A stretch of DNA of 64,000 nucleotides from DASSUW01 sp963835525 (GTDB lineage: Bacteria; Actinomycetota; Thermoleophilia; Solirubrobacterales; Solirubrobacteraceae): contig CAWIFM010000008.1 of the NCBI GenBank assembly GCA_963835525.1, positions 496,001 to 560,000 of the forward strand, read 5' to 3'. This document shows, piece after piece, positions 48,869 through 57,433 of the stretch; position 1 is the first letter of the stretch; each line of letters begins with the position of its first letter. A model generated the notes under the pieces. The model had not been told where the DNA came from. It ran no database searches and was given only the letters and a program-made list of their open reading frames with translations. A program made the position numbers and the translations under genes.

Positions 48869-50473
48869 ACGGACACGCTCGCCTCCGCGCACGAAGCGCT
48901 CCGCACCGGCGCGTGGGACGAGGCGCGCGTGCGGTTCGCGGCGGCGATCGAGGCCGCCCCGTCCGGCGAGGCGTACGAGGGCCTGGGCTGGGCGGGCTAC
49001 TGGCTGTCGGACGAGAGCCTCACGCTCGACGCGCGCGAGCGCGCCTACCGCGCGTACCGCGCCGAGGGCGATCCCCGCGGCGCCGGGCGGGTGACGGCCT
49101 GGCTGGCGTCCGACCATCTCGAGTTCCGCGGCGACCACGCGGTCGCGCGCGGCTGGCTCGAGCGCAGCCACCGGCTGCTCGACGAGGTCGTCCCCGAGGG
49201 CGAGGAGCACGGCTGGCTCGCGCTGCACGAGGGCTCCTACGCGATGAACGTCGACGCCGACCTCGACCGGGCGGCGCTGCTGGCCGAGCGCGCCGCCGGT
49301 CTCGGGCGCACGGTCGGCCTGCCCGACCTCGAGGCGGTAGGGCTATCGCTGGAGGGCATCACCCACGTGCGGCGCGGCCGCATCGAGGCCGGCATGCGGC
49401 TGCTCGACGAGGCGTCGGTGATCGCGCGCGGCGAGGACCTGCGGCTGCCGATCTCCAGGGGCTGGGCGCTCTGCTACCTGATCTCGGCGTGCGAGGGCGT
49501 CGGCGACTTCCCGCGCGCGACACAGTGGTGCGAGGCCGTGCGGACGCACGCGGACGACTGGGGCGTGCGCCAGCTCGTCGGCATCTGCCGCAGCGCCTAC
49601 GGGAACGTGCTGGCCACCAACGGCGACTGGGTCACGGCTGAGCTCGAGCTCACCGGGGCGGTCGGCGATCTGCGGCGCTCGCGGCCGGCCATGACCTCGG
49701 GCGCGCTCGCCCGGCTCGGCGAGCTGCGCGCCCGCCAGGGCAGGTTCGACGAGGCGCGCGAGCTGTTCACGCAGGCCGGGACGCACCAGCGGGCGATCGT
49801 CGGGCTCGGCCTGCTCGCGCTCGAGGGCGGCGACCCCGCCGCGGCGGCGGACGCCGCCGAGCGCGCGCTGCGGCGCGCGCCGGCCGGCGCGCGGCTCGAC
49901 CACCTGCCCGCGCTCGAGCTGCTCGTGCGCGCCCGTGCGGCGCTGGGCGAGCTCGACGAAGCCGCCGACGCGCTGGAGGAGCTCGAGCGCATCGCGGCCG
50001 AGATCGGCACGCCGTACGTCCTCGGCCGGGCGCGACGCGCGACAGGCGCGCTGGCGGCGGCGCGCGGCGTCCACGAGCAGGCGCGGCGCGCGTTCGAGGA
50101 CGCCGTCGACCTGCTCGCCGAGTCGGCCGCCGCCTACGAGGAGGCGCTGGCCCGGCTCGAGCTGGCCGGCGCCCTGGCGGCGCTCGGCCGGGACCGGGCC
50201 GCCGCCGCCGAGGAGGAGGCAGGACGGGCGGCGCTCGAGCGGCTCGGCGTGCGCGTACCCGCGGCCGAACGGCGCGCGCTGAACGAGCTCACCCCGCGCG
50301 AGCTCGAGATCCTGCGGCTTGTGGCCCAGGGGCTCAACGACGCCGAGATCGCCGAGCGGCTGGTGCTCAGCCAGCACACCGTGCACCGCCACGTGGCGAA
50401 CGTGCGCACCAAGCTGCGGCTGCCCTCGCGCACCGCCGCCGTCGCCTACGCGGCGCGCGCCGGGCTCCTCTAG
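48863..50473 (+). CDS. TPR-containing LuxR-family regulator
   Basis: 536 aa. Residues 1-460 are helical, TPR-like repeats without a nucleotide-binding motif. The last 65 residues are a LuxR helix-turn-helix (LTPRELEILRLVAQGLNDAE, LSQHTVHRHVANVRTKL). ATG 48863 lies inside a strong hairpin. It precedes an intact FAD oxidase and an MFS exporter, so it likely controls these two genes (inference). It is shorter than, and lacks the ATPase of, the LuxR protein at 43226. Confidence 0.88.
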   Translation: MTTDTLASAHEALRTGAWDEARVRFAAAIEAAPSGEAYEGLGWAGYWLSDESLTLDARERAYRAYRAEGDPRGAGRVTAWLASDHLEFRGDHAVARGWLERSHRLLDEVVPEGEEHGWLALHEGSYAMNVDADLDRAALLAERAAGLGRTVGLPDLEAVGLSLEGITHVRRGRIEAGMRLLDEASVIARGEDLRLPISRGWALCYLISACEGVGDFPRATQWCEAVRTHADDWGVRQLVGICRSAYGNVLATNGDWVTAELELTGAVGDLRRSRPAMTSGALARLGELRARQGRFDEARELFTQAGTHQRAIVGLGLLALEGGDPAAAADAAERALRRAPAGARLDHLPALELLVRARAALGELDEAADALEELERIAAEIGTPYVLGRARRATGALAAARGVHEQARRAFEDAVDLLAESAAAYEEALARLELAGALAALGRDRAAAAEEEAGRAALERLGVRVPAAERRALNELTPRELEILRLVAQGLNDAEIAERLVLSQHTVHRHVANVRTKLRLPSRTAAVAYAARAGLL

Positions 50474-50491
50474 CTGGCCGTTTCCGGCCAG
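50474..50491. terminator. Hairpin directly after the LuxR stop codon
   Basis: CTGGCCG-TTTC-CGGCCAG begins on the base after TAG. There is no T tract. A second small repeat GCCG-TAAA-CGGC follows at 50503-50514, and CGGCGAAG (50511-50518) pairs with CTTCGCCG (50542-50549) right before the next ATG. The spacer may hold a terminator or an operator for the oxidase gene. Confidence 0.45.
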
Positions 50492-50550
50492 GGCGCCGGA
50501 TGGCCGTAAACGGCGAAGTCGCGGCGCGCGGCGGCCCGTAGCTTCGCCGC

Positions 50551-51900
50551 ATGAACCTGTACGAGCCCGGCACCCCCGAGTACGCGGACACCACGACGCT
50601 CAACAACGCGATGATCGAGCGCCGGCCTGCCGTGGTGGCGCGCTGCGCCTCGCCGGCCGACGTCGCCGACGCGATCGCCTACGCGCGCCGCCAGGGGCTC
50701 CCGCTCGCGGTCCGCGCGGGCGGCCACTCGGTGGCTGGGCTCTCGCTCGTCGACGACGGGCTCGTGATCGACGTCCGGGGCATGGCGGACGTCGAGGTCG
50801 ACCCCGAGCGCCGGATCGCGCGTGTCGGCGCTGGCGCCACCTGGTCGCAGTTCGACCGCGCGACGGAGCCCTACGGCCTCGCCACCACCGGCGGCCGCGT
50901 GTCGACCACCGGCGTGGGCGGGCTCACGCTCGGCGGCGGGTCGGGCTGGCTCGAGCGCAAGCACGGCCTGGCCTGCGACAACCTGCTCGCGGTCGAGCTC
51001 GTGACCGCCGAGGGCGAGCAGGTGCGCGCCTCGGCGAGCGAGAACCCCGACCTGTTCTGGGCGCTGCGCGGCGGCGGCGGCAACTTCGGCGTGGTCACCG
51101 CGTTCGAGTTCCGGCTGCACCCGCTCGAGCGCGAGGTCTTCGCCGGCCTCGCGCTGTACCCCGCGGCCCGTGGGCGCGAGCTGATGAGGCTCTACCGCGA
51201 CGTCATGCGCGACGCGCCCGAGGGGCTGAGCCTGGCCTTCCTGTACCTGCGCGGCCCCGCCGAGGAGGAGATCCCCGCGCACCTGCACGGCGAGCTCGTG
51301 GTGGCGATCGCCGGCATGTACGCCGGCCCGCTCGACGAGGGCGCCGAGGCGCTGGCCGGCATCCGCGCCGCCGGACCCGAGGTCGACCACTTCGGCCCGA
51401 TGCCGTACGCGGACTTCCAGTGCATGATCGACGACCCGCCGGGCTACCGGAACTACTGGACGACCGAGCACCTCGCCGACCTGCCCGACGCCGCCATCGA
51501 GGCGATCGCCAGCCGGTCGGAGGCGATGCCCGCCGGCCTGTCTCAGCTGTTCATGGTCAGCTGGGGCGGCGCGGTGGCCCGCGTGGGCCAGGACGCGTCG
51601 CCGCTGTCGGCCCGCGACGCGCGCTTCGTCGTGCACCCGTTCGGCATGTGGGAGGACCCGGCGGGCGACGCCGCCAACATCGAGTGGGCGCGCGCCTTCC
51701 GCGACGACCTCGCCGCCTTCTCCACCGGCGCCGTCTACCTCAACTTCACCGGCGACGAGGGCGTGGAGCGCGTGCGCGCGGGCTACGGGCCGGGCAGCTA
51801 CGAGCGCCTGGCCTGGATCAAGGCCGTCTGGGATCCGGACAACGTGTTCCGCGCGAGCGGCAACGTCCCGCCGCCGACGGCGCTCACGCGGGCGGCATGA
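50551..51900 (+). CDS. FAD-binding PCMH/BBE-type oxidoreductase
   Basis: 449 aa, intact. AVRAGGHSVAGLSLVDDGLV has the His that probably carries FAD covalently, followed by TTGVGGLTLGGGSGWLERKH and LFWALRGGGGNFGVVTAFEF. The C-terminal BBE segment ends LAWIKAVWDPDNVFRASGN. The Cys needed for a second FAD bond in berberine-bridge enzymes is not at the usual place, so attachment is probably single. It oxidises an unknown alcohol, sugar or natural product. It overlaps the MFS gene by ATGA, suggesting the product is exported. Confidence 0.88.
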   Translation: MNLYEPGTPEYADTTTLNNAMIERRPAVVARCASPADVADAIAYARRQGLPLAVRAGGHSVAGLSLVDDGLVIDVRGMADVEVDPERRIARVGAGATWSQFDRATEPYGLATTGGRVSTTGVGGLTLGGGSGWLERKHGLACDNLLAVELVTAEGEQVRASASENPDLFWALRGGGGNFGVVTAFEFRLHPLEREVFAGLALYPAARGRELMRLYRDVMRDAPEGLSLAFLYLRGPAEEEIPAHLHGELVVAIAGMYAGPLDEGAEALAGIRAAGPEVDHFGPMPYADFQCMIDDPPGYRNYWTTEHLADLPDAAIEAIASRSEAMPAGLSQLFMVSWGGAVARVGQDASPLSARDARFVVHPFGMWEDPAGDAANIEWARAFRDDLAAFSTGAVYLNFTGDEGVERVRAGYGPGSYERLAWIKAVWDPDNVFRASGNVPPPTALTRAA

Positions 51901-53090
51901 CCCGCGACGGCCGGCTCATCGTCGGAGCGGTCGGGATCTCGGCGCTCGGCGACTTCCTGCTCTGGATCCCGCTCACGCTGCACGTGCACGAGCAGACGGG
52001 CTCCGGGGCAGCGGTCGCCGCGCTGATGATCTGCCTGTGGGGCCCGATCGTCCTGCTCGCGCCGGCCGCCGGGCTGCTGGCCGACCGCGTCGAGACGCGC
52101 CGGCTGCTGCTGTGGGCGTCGGTGGCGCAGGCGGTGGTCGCCGCGGCGCTGGCGCTCACGCTGGACTCGACGGCGGCGACGCTCGCCCTGGCGGCGCTGC
52201 TCGGCGCCGGCTTCGCCGTCGCCCAGCCGGCCGAGTTCGCGCTCGTGCCGGTCATCGGCAGCGGCCTCAACGGGCCCGTCGAGGCCGCCCGCTACGCCGG
52301 CATGGCGGCGGGACCCGTGCTCGGCGGCGCGCTCGCCGCTGCCGGCGGCACCGAGGCGGCGGTGCTCGTCGATGCGGCGTCCTTCGCGCTCGTCGCGCTG
52401 GCCGCGGGGCTGCTGAGGGCGCGCCGGCAGCCGCATCCGGAGGCGCACGGGGAACGAGCGCGCGACGGCATCGTGCTGCTGTTCCGCGACCGCACGCTGG
52501 CCGTCGTGATCGCGACCGTGCTCGTGTCGCTGCTGTTCATGAGCGCGTCGATCGCGGCCGAGGTGGTGTTCATCAAGGACGACCTCGGCGCGAGCGGCAT
52601 CGCCTACGGCGCGATCTTCTCGTCCTGGATGCTGGGCATGGTCATCGGGGCGGTCGTCGTCTCGCGGCGCGTGAAGGCCGGCGCGCTGGCGGGCGCCGCG
52701 CTGGTGGCCGTCGCCGTGCAGGGGGCCGGGCTCGGCCTGCCGACGGTCTGGCTCGCCGCCGGCTTCGGCGCCGCGATGTTCTTCACCGGCGGCATCGGCC
52801 ACGGCGTCAAGAACGTGCTCACGCGCGCGCTGATCCAGGAGCGCGTGCCAGGCCGCTACCACGGCCGCGCCTTCGCGGCCTACAACGGGATGCGCAACGG
52901 TGCCGAGCTCGTCGCGCTGGCCTGGGGCGGAGTGCTGGTCGTGACGATCGGCGCGCGCGGCACGCTCGCGCTGGCGGGCGCGATCTCGGTGCTGGCCGCG
53001 CTCGGCGGCCTGGTCGCGTTCCGGCTGCGCCGGCCGGTCGCGGCGCCGGCTGCCGTGGCCGACGGGCGAACGTCAACGGCGGCCGGGTAG
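51897..53090 (+). CDS. MFS transporter (exporter-like)
   Basis: 397 aa, about twelve hydrophobic segments. The start MTRDGRLIVGAVGISALGDF, LLADRVETRRLLLWASVAQA and VPGRYHGRAFAAYNGMRNGAE are typical of MFS_3-type exporters. It is co-translated with the FAD oxidase, so it may export the oxidised product or confer resistance to it (inference). The last codons contain GCGAACGTCAAC, a 12-mer also found at 33855. Confidence 0.82.
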   Translation: MTRDGRLIVGAVGISALGDFLLWIPLTLHVHEQTGSGAAVAALMICLWGPIVLLAPAAGLLADRVETRRLLLWASVAQAVVAAALALTLDSTAATLALAALLGAGFAVAQPAEFALVPVIGSGLNGPVEAARYAGMAAGPVLGGALAAAGGTEAAVLVDAASFALVALAAGLLRARRQPHPEAHGERARDGIVLLFRDRTLAVVIATVLVSLLFMSASIAAEVVFIKDDLGASGIAYGAIFSSWMLGMVIGAVVVSRRVKAGALAGAALVAVAVQGAGLGLPTVWLAAGFGAAMFFTGGIGHGVKNVLTRALIQERVPGRYHGRAFAAYNGMRNGAELVALAWGGVLVVTIGARGTLALAGAISVLAALGGLVAFRLRRPVAAPAAVADGRTSTAAG

Positions 53091-53120
53091 GGAGGCTGGG
53101 GAACCGGCCGCGCGGCAAGC

Positions 53121-53159
53121 ATCCTGCCTAGGTGGGGTCCTGGCCCACTAGAACAGGAT
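53121..53159. terminator. Bidirectional terminator-like stem-loop between convergent genes
   Basis: ATCCTG-C-CTAG-G-TGGG pairs with CCCA-CTAG-AA-CAGGAT around the loop GTCCTGG, giving about 14 paired bases with two bulges. It lies exactly in the 90-bp gap between the ends of the MFS gene and the convergent hydrolase gene. There is no clear T run, as is common for GC-rich genomes. Confidence 0.55.
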
Positions 53160-53180
53160 TCGACGCCGAAATCCGAGCAG

Positions 53181-53930
53181 CTAGCTGCCGAGGAACCGCT
53201 CGAGCACCGGCGCGACCGCCGCCGGGTCGGCGACGTGGCCCTGGCGCTCGATGACCATTCGCTCCGCGTCCGGCAGGGTCGCGGCGAGGGCGTCGCCGGC
53301 CAGCTCGAAGAACTCCGCGCCGCCGCCCGTGGCCACCAGCACCGGCTGCCCGATCTCCGCGAAGCGCGCGGGCGGGAGGCCGTCGCCCAGGCACGCGGCG
53401 TCGTAGGCCAGCGTGTGGGCGAGGGCCGCGGGCCAATGCGGCGAGCTCCGCGCCGCCGCGATGCTCTCCTCGGACGAGCCCGCCACGCGCATGAACAGCT
53501 CGATCGCCTCGTCGCGGCCGGCGCCGGCGAGCTGCTCGGTGTACTCGCGCCAGCGCCGCACCGCGTCCTCGCCGATGCTGTACGGCACCTCGTACACCGC
53601 GAGCCGCTCGAGTGCGACGCCCGCCGCCGCGGCCTCGAGCGCGAGCGCGCCGCCGGAGGAGACGCCGTAAGCGTGGGCCGACCCGCCGGCCTCGGCGACC
53701 AGCGCCCCGAGGTCCTCGATCTCGCGCTCCAGCGCGTACGGCTGCGTGTCGCCGCTGGCGCCGCGGCCGCGGCGGACGTAGTTGAGGACGGTGAAGGAGC
53801 GCGCCAGCTCGGCCGCGAGCGGCGCGTTCTCGGCCCCGTCGTCGAGGCCGCCGCCGACCAGGATCAGCGCCGGCCCGTCGCCCTCGCGGTCGTAGGCGAT
53901 CCGCGTGCCGTCACTCGACGTGACGGTCAT
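53181..53930 (-). CDS. Alpha/beta-hydrolase fold protein
   Basis: 249 aa from ATG 53930. SDGTRIAYDREGDGPALILV opens the fold, the nucleophile elbow is YGVSSGGALAL (Ser in GVSSG), and the C-terminal His is in VIERQGHVADPAAVAPVLE. The substrate is unknown; esterase, peroxidase-like or lactonase roles are all possible. It overlaps the CGNR regulator by ATGA and is transcribed with it. An upstream ATG at 54002 would lie wholly inside that gene. Confidence 0.85.
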   Translation of the reverse strand: MTVTSSDGTRIAYDREGDGPALILVGGGLDDGAENAPLAAELARSFTVLNYVRRGRGASGDTQPYALEREIEDLGALVAEAGGSAHAYGVSSGGALALEAAAAGVALERLAVYEVPYSIGEDAVRRWREYTEQLAGAGRDEAIELFMRVAGSSEESIAAARSSPHWPAALAHTLAYDAACLGDGLPPARFAEIGQPVLVATGGGAEFFELAGDALAATLPDAERMVIERQGHVADPAAVAPVLERFLGS

Positions 53931-54499
53931 GCGGCGCGGGCGCGGCGCCGGCGGTAGGCGCGGCGGTTCTTCTCGCGCTGGCCGCAGACGGCCATCGAGC
54001 ACCAGTGGCCCGAGCGGTTCTTCGAATGGTCGTAGAAGGCCCAGCGGCAGACGTCGCGCTCGCAGGCCTTCAGGCGATCCCAGGTGCCCTCGGCGATGGC
54101 GGCGTGGATGGCGGCGACGACGTGGCCGAGCGCGCCGTCGACCCCGCCGGCCGTCGGCTCGAAGCGCGTCGCCGGGTCCTCGAGCACGGGCACCAGGCCG
54201 GCGCGGCGGCCGGCCTCGTTGACGATCTCGCCGGCCGCCGGGTCGTGGTCGAGCCCGGCGTGCGCCGAGACCAGGCCGCGGATCGCCTCGCGCAGCTCGA
54301 TCGCGCGCGCGTGGTCCTCGGCGGTCACCGGCTCGTCTCCCAGCAGCTCGTGCGCGACCAGCCAGGCGCGCAGGGCGCCGGCGTCGGGCAGCAGATCGGG
54401 CCCGGTCTCGAGGTCGTTCGTGTTGACGAAGAGCTGGATCACCCGCAGCGGCCCAGGGGCGGGACTGCGCTCTCCGGGCTCGATCAGCGACTGCTCCAT
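53927..54499 (-). CDS. CGNR zinc-finger transcriptional regulator
   Basis: 190 aa. Residues 18-130 are the ABATE-like N-terminal domain (VIQLFVNTNDLETGPDLL, ALRAWLVAHELL). Residues 145-190 hold the zinc finger: CERDVCRWAFYDHSKNRSG, then WCSMAVCGQREKNRRAYRR, with CGQR replacing the eponymous CGNR. It is coupled to the hydrolase and divergent from azlC. The TAGTAT box at 54506-54511 on this strand puts the transcription start close to the ATG, so a very short leader or none is likely. Confidence 0.88.
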   Translation of the reverse strand: MEQSLIEPGERSPAPGPLRVIQLFVNTNDLETGPDLLPDAGALRAWLVAHELLGDEPVTAEDHARAIELREAIRGLVSAHAGLDHDPAAGEIVNEAGRRAGLVPVLEDPATRFEPTAGGVDGALGHVVAAIHAAIAEGTWDRLKACERDVCRWAFYDHSKNRSGHWCSMAVCGQREKNRRAYRRRRARAA

Positions 54500-54544
54500 G
54501 GATTCATACTAGCAAATCCCGTTTGGGTGTGTTATAACACCGGC
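54500..54544. promoter_or_regulatory. Divergent CGNR/azlC promoter with palindrome
   Basis: The 45-bp gap is AT-rich for this genome. GTGTTATAACAC at 54529-54540 is a perfect 12-bp palindrome. It contains TATAAC (54533-54538), a good -10 box 7 bp from the azlC ATG. On the other strand TAGTAT serves the CGNR gene. Both transcripts would be leaderless or nearly so. The palindrome may be the binding site of the CGNR protein (inference). Confidence 0.6.
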
Positions 54545-55261
54545 ATGAGCACTTTGCAGGTATCAGACGACGCGGACGCGGAGCGCGAGGAGCTCGTCGT
54601 CCCGCCCCGCGACGACCCGCCGCTCAGCGACGGCATCAAGGCTGCGCTGCCGTTCGTCCTACCCACGCTCGCGATCGGCATGTCGTTCGGCGTGCTGGCC
54701 GAGCCCGTCATGGGCGCCTGGGCGGCGATCGCGATGTCGATCCTCGTGTTCGGCGGCGCCGCGCAGTTCGGCTCGGTGAGCATCCTCGCCGCCGGCGGCG
54801 GCCTCGCCTCCGCCGTCTCCGCCGGCCTGCTCATCAACACCCGCTTCCTGCCCATGGGCTTCGCGGTCGCCCCCGCCCTCAAGGGCGGGCCGTTCCGCCG
54901 TGCCGTCGAGGCGCAGACCATGGTCGACGCCTCGTGGGCGATCGCCAACCGCGGCGACGGCACGTTCAGCCGCAATCTGATGATGGGCGCCACAATCCCG
55001 CAGGCCGCCGCGTGGTGGGTCGGGACCGCGATCGGCGCCTTCGGCGGCGCCCTGCTCGGCGACCCCCAGGCGCTCGGGCTCGACGCGATCTTCCCGGCGT
55101 TCTACCTCGCGCTCCTGGCCGAGGAGATGCGCGACCGCTCGATGTTCGCCAGCGCCTTCCTCGGCGGGGCCATCGCGCTCGTGCTCATCCCCTTCACGCC
55201 GCCCGGCATCCCGGTCGTGGCCGCCGCGTTCGCCGCCCTGCTGGGGGTGCGCTCCCGATGA
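54545..55261 (+). CDS. azlC: AzlC-family branched-chain amino acid exporter subunit
   Basis: 238 aa. After a charged 30-residue N-terminus comes ALPFVLPTLAIGMSFGVLAE, then LVFGGAAQFGSVSILAAGGG and LLINTRFLPMGFAVAPALKG, the AzlC hallmarks. It has about six membrane segments. AzlC and AzlD together export branched-chain amino acids or analogues. It overlaps azlD by ATGA. Its -10-like box merges with the palindrome that may bind the CGNR regulator. Confidence 0.92.
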   Translation: MSTLQVSDDADAEREELVVPPRDDPPLSDGIKAALPFVLPTLAIGMSFGVLAEPVMGAWAAIAMSILVFGGAAQFGSVSILAAGGGLASAVSAGLLINTRFLPMGFAVAPALKGGPFRRAVEAQTMVDASWAIANRGDGTFSRNLMMGATIPQAAAWWVGTAIGAFGGALLGDPQALGLDAIFPAFYLALLAEEMRDRSMFASAFLGGAIALVLIPFTPPGIPVVAAAFAALLGVRSR

Positions 55262-55566
55262 GCACCGCCTGGATCGCCATCCTCCTGCTGACCGCCGGCA
55301 CCGTCGCCATCAAGGCGCTCGGGCCGGTCGCCCTCGGCGGCCGCGAGCTGCCGGAGTCGATGTCGGGCATCGTGTCCCGGCTCGCCCCGAGCCTGCTCGC
55401 CGCGCTCGTGGTGGTCGACATCTTCGGCGGCCCGGAGCGCACGATCGCGGTCGACGAGAGCGCCATCGGCCTGCTGGCCGCCGCGGGCGCGCTCGCGCTG
55501 CGCCTGCCGATGATCGCCGTGGTGGCGATCGCGGCCGTCGTGACCGCCGGCCTCCGGCTCGTCTAG
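55258..55566 (+). CDS. azlD: AzlD-family exporter small subunit
   Basis: 102 aa, four hydrophobic segments. WIAILLLTAGTVAIKALGPV and LAPSLLAALVVVDIFGGPE match AzlD. It partners AzlC. The stop shares four bases with the convergent YbaK-like gene. Confidence 0.9.
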   Translation: MSTAWIAILLLTAGTVAIKALGPVALGGRELPESMSGIVSRLAPSLLAALVVVDIFGGPERTIAVDESAIGLLAAAGALALRLPMIAVVAIAAVVTAGLRLV

Positions 55567-56087
55567 ACCCTCGGCAGGTCGCGGAAGCGGCTGCGGCCGT
55601 CCGAGCTCTCGCAGATGGCCGCCACCCGCGGCTCGCACACCCGCAGCAGGTCGCGCGGGTCCATCTTCAGCGAGTGCTTGTGGTCGCCGCCCGCGCACAC
55701 GATGCGCTCGTGGTAGAGCAGGTGCACGTCGATGATCTCCGGCATCGGCATCATCGGCCCCAGCGGCGGCATCGCCCCGACGTCGAACATCGGGAAGTCC
55801 TGCTCCAGCTCGGCCTCGGTGGCCAGCCGGAGGTGGCTCGAGCCGCCCAGGAGCTCGCGCACGCGCGCGAGATCGAGACGGTGGGTGGCCGGGATGACAG
55901 CCATCCGGTACTGATCGTGGTCGCGCAGGGCGAGCGTCTTGGCGGCCTCGCGCGGCTCGGCACCGGAAGCGCGCGCCTCCGCGGCGGCGCTGAAGGTGGG
56001 CCGGTGCTCAACGACCTCGTGGCTCACCCCCTGGGCGTCCAGAAACGCCGTCACCGCTTCGATGCCATGCGCCTGCGTGGTGCTCAT
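55563..56087 (-). CDS. YbaK/ProX-type aminoacyl-tRNA deacylase
   Basis: 174 aa from ATG 56087. SHEVVEHRPTFSAAAEARAS, AAKTLALRDHDQYRMAVIPA with the conserved Lys, and GAMPPLGPMMPMPEIIDVHL match the YbaK/EbsC fold that hydrolyses mischarged tRNA, usually Cys- or Ala-tRNAPro. The C-terminal extension after HKHSLKMDPRDLLRV is longer than in small YbaK proteins. The specific tRNA cannot be told from sequence. Confidence 0.85.
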   Translation of the reverse strand: MSTTQAHGIEAVTAFLDAQGVSHEVVEHRPTFSAAAEARASGAEPREAAKTLALRDHDQYRMAVIPATHRLDLARVRELLGGSSHLRLATEAELEQDFPMFDVGAMPPLGPMMPMPEIIDVHLLYHERIVCAGGDHKHSLKMDPRDLLRVCEPRVAAICESSDGRSRFRDLPRV

Positions 56088-56206
56088 GACCCTCGTCCTC
56101 CCGGTCGCCAACGGGCAGCTTTGACGGTACGCCTGGCGCCCGCTCGCTGCAACCGTTCGAGGCCATGTGACGCGTGATACGTTCGCGCCCCGGACAAGGA
56201 GGCTGG

Positions 56207-57433
56207 ATGACCGAACCGACGAGCAACGGGGACCAGCGCGAGTTCGTCGAGCGCTGGCGCGACAACGCGTACGGCTGCTTCTCCTCGGGCCACAAGTTCT
56301 GCCGCGAGGTGTGCCCGGTCATGCAGGTCACTCGCAACGAGAACCACACGCCGACGGCCTTCCACGCGAACATCGTGGCGATGGAGCAGGGCCTCGTGGA
56401 CGTGGCCGACGTGGCCGACGACTACGTCCACTGCACCCAGTGCGGGGCCTGCGAGCTGCGCTGCCCGAACTCGCTCTTCACCGGCGACTTCTACCGCCAT
56501 CGCACGCAGACCGTCCAGGTCGTCAAGGCGATGCGGGCGCTGATGGTGGAGACCGGCAACGAGCGCGAGGGCTGGAAGCTGTGGAACGAGCGGCTGGCCG
56601 CGAACCACAACGAGCCGGTGCTCGGCGAGGTCGACGTCTCGCAGGAGCACGTCGCCGACTGGGCCGAGGGCCTCGACATCCCGGTCGGCGGCGAGACGAT
56701 CCTCTTCGTCGACTGCGAGGCGGCGTTCTACCGCACCTCCTACACGCGCGCGTTCGCCCAGTTGCTCCAGCGCGCCGGAGTGGAGTTCGGGCTGATGCGC
56801 GAGCAGTGGTGCTGCGGCGGGCCGGCCGCCGAGATGGGCTACCTCGACCTCGCGCGCAAGCACGCCGAGCACAACGTGGCCGACTGGCGGGCGGTCGGCG
56901 CCAAGCGCATCATCAGCCCCGACCCGCACGACTTCATCGCCTTCACCGAGGACTACCCGAAGTACTTCGGCGACGCCTACGAGTTCGAGATCGTGCTCGG
57001 GGTCGAGCTGATCGCCGAGCTCGTACGCGAGGGCAAGATCGCGTTGACCGAGCCGGTCGAGCGCGTCGTCACCTACCACGACCCATGCCGGCTCAACAAG
57101 CGCAAGGGCGTCCACGAGGCGCCGCGCGAGCTGCTGCGGGCGATCCCGGGGCTGACCTACAAGGACGTCGACCGCGTCACGCAGTGGAGCTACTGCAGCG
57201 GCGGTGGCGGCGGCCTGCCGATCGAGAAGCCCGAGATCACCGCCGAGATCAGCCGCCGGCGCGTGCAGCGCGCGGCCGACATGGAGGTCGACGCGCTGAT
57301 CAGCGCGTGCCCGTGGTCGGAGCGCCCGCTGTCGGAGGTCGGCACGCTCGAGGTGATGGACCTGTTCGAGCTGCTCGCGCAGTCGGCGGGCATCGAGGTC
57401 GGCGGCCACACGAGCGCCGAGGCGCGGGCATGA
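56207..57433 (+). CDS. Fe-S oxidoreductase with CCG domains (GlcF/LutA/GlpC type)
   Basis: 408 aa. It starts at ATG 56207, preceded by AAGGAGG. CFSSGHKFCREVCPVMQ and CTQCGACELRCPNSLF supply cysteines for two [4Fe-4S] clusters. The C-terminal half has two cysteine-rich CCG units: FVDCEAAFY with QWCCGGPAAEMG, and YHDPCRLNKRKG with SYCSGGGGGLPIEKPE. Such proteins accept electrons from a FAD dehydrogenase and pass them to heterodisulfide- or quinone-type acceptors. It is the first gene of a four-gene operon and overlaps the FAD gene by ATGA. Confidence 0.9.
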   Translation: MTEPTSNGDQREFVERWRDNAYGCFSSGHKFCREVCPVMQVTRNENHTPTAFHANIVAMEQGLVDVADVADDYVHCTQCGACELRCPNSLFTGDFYRHRTQTVQVVKAMRALMVETGNEREGWKLWNERLAANHNEPVLGEVDVSQEHVADWAEGLDIPVGGETILFVDCEAAFYRTSYTRAFAQLLQRAGVEFGLMREQWCCGGPAAEMGYLDLARKHAEHNVADWRAVGAKRIISPDPHDFIAFTEDYPKYFGDAYEFEIVLGVELIAELVREGKIALTEPVERVVTYHDPCRLNKRKGVHEAPRELLRAIPGLTYKDVDRVTQWSYCSGGGGGLPIEKPEITAEISRRRVQRAADMEVDALISACPWSERPLSEVGTLEVMDLFELLAQSAGIEVGGHTSAEARA

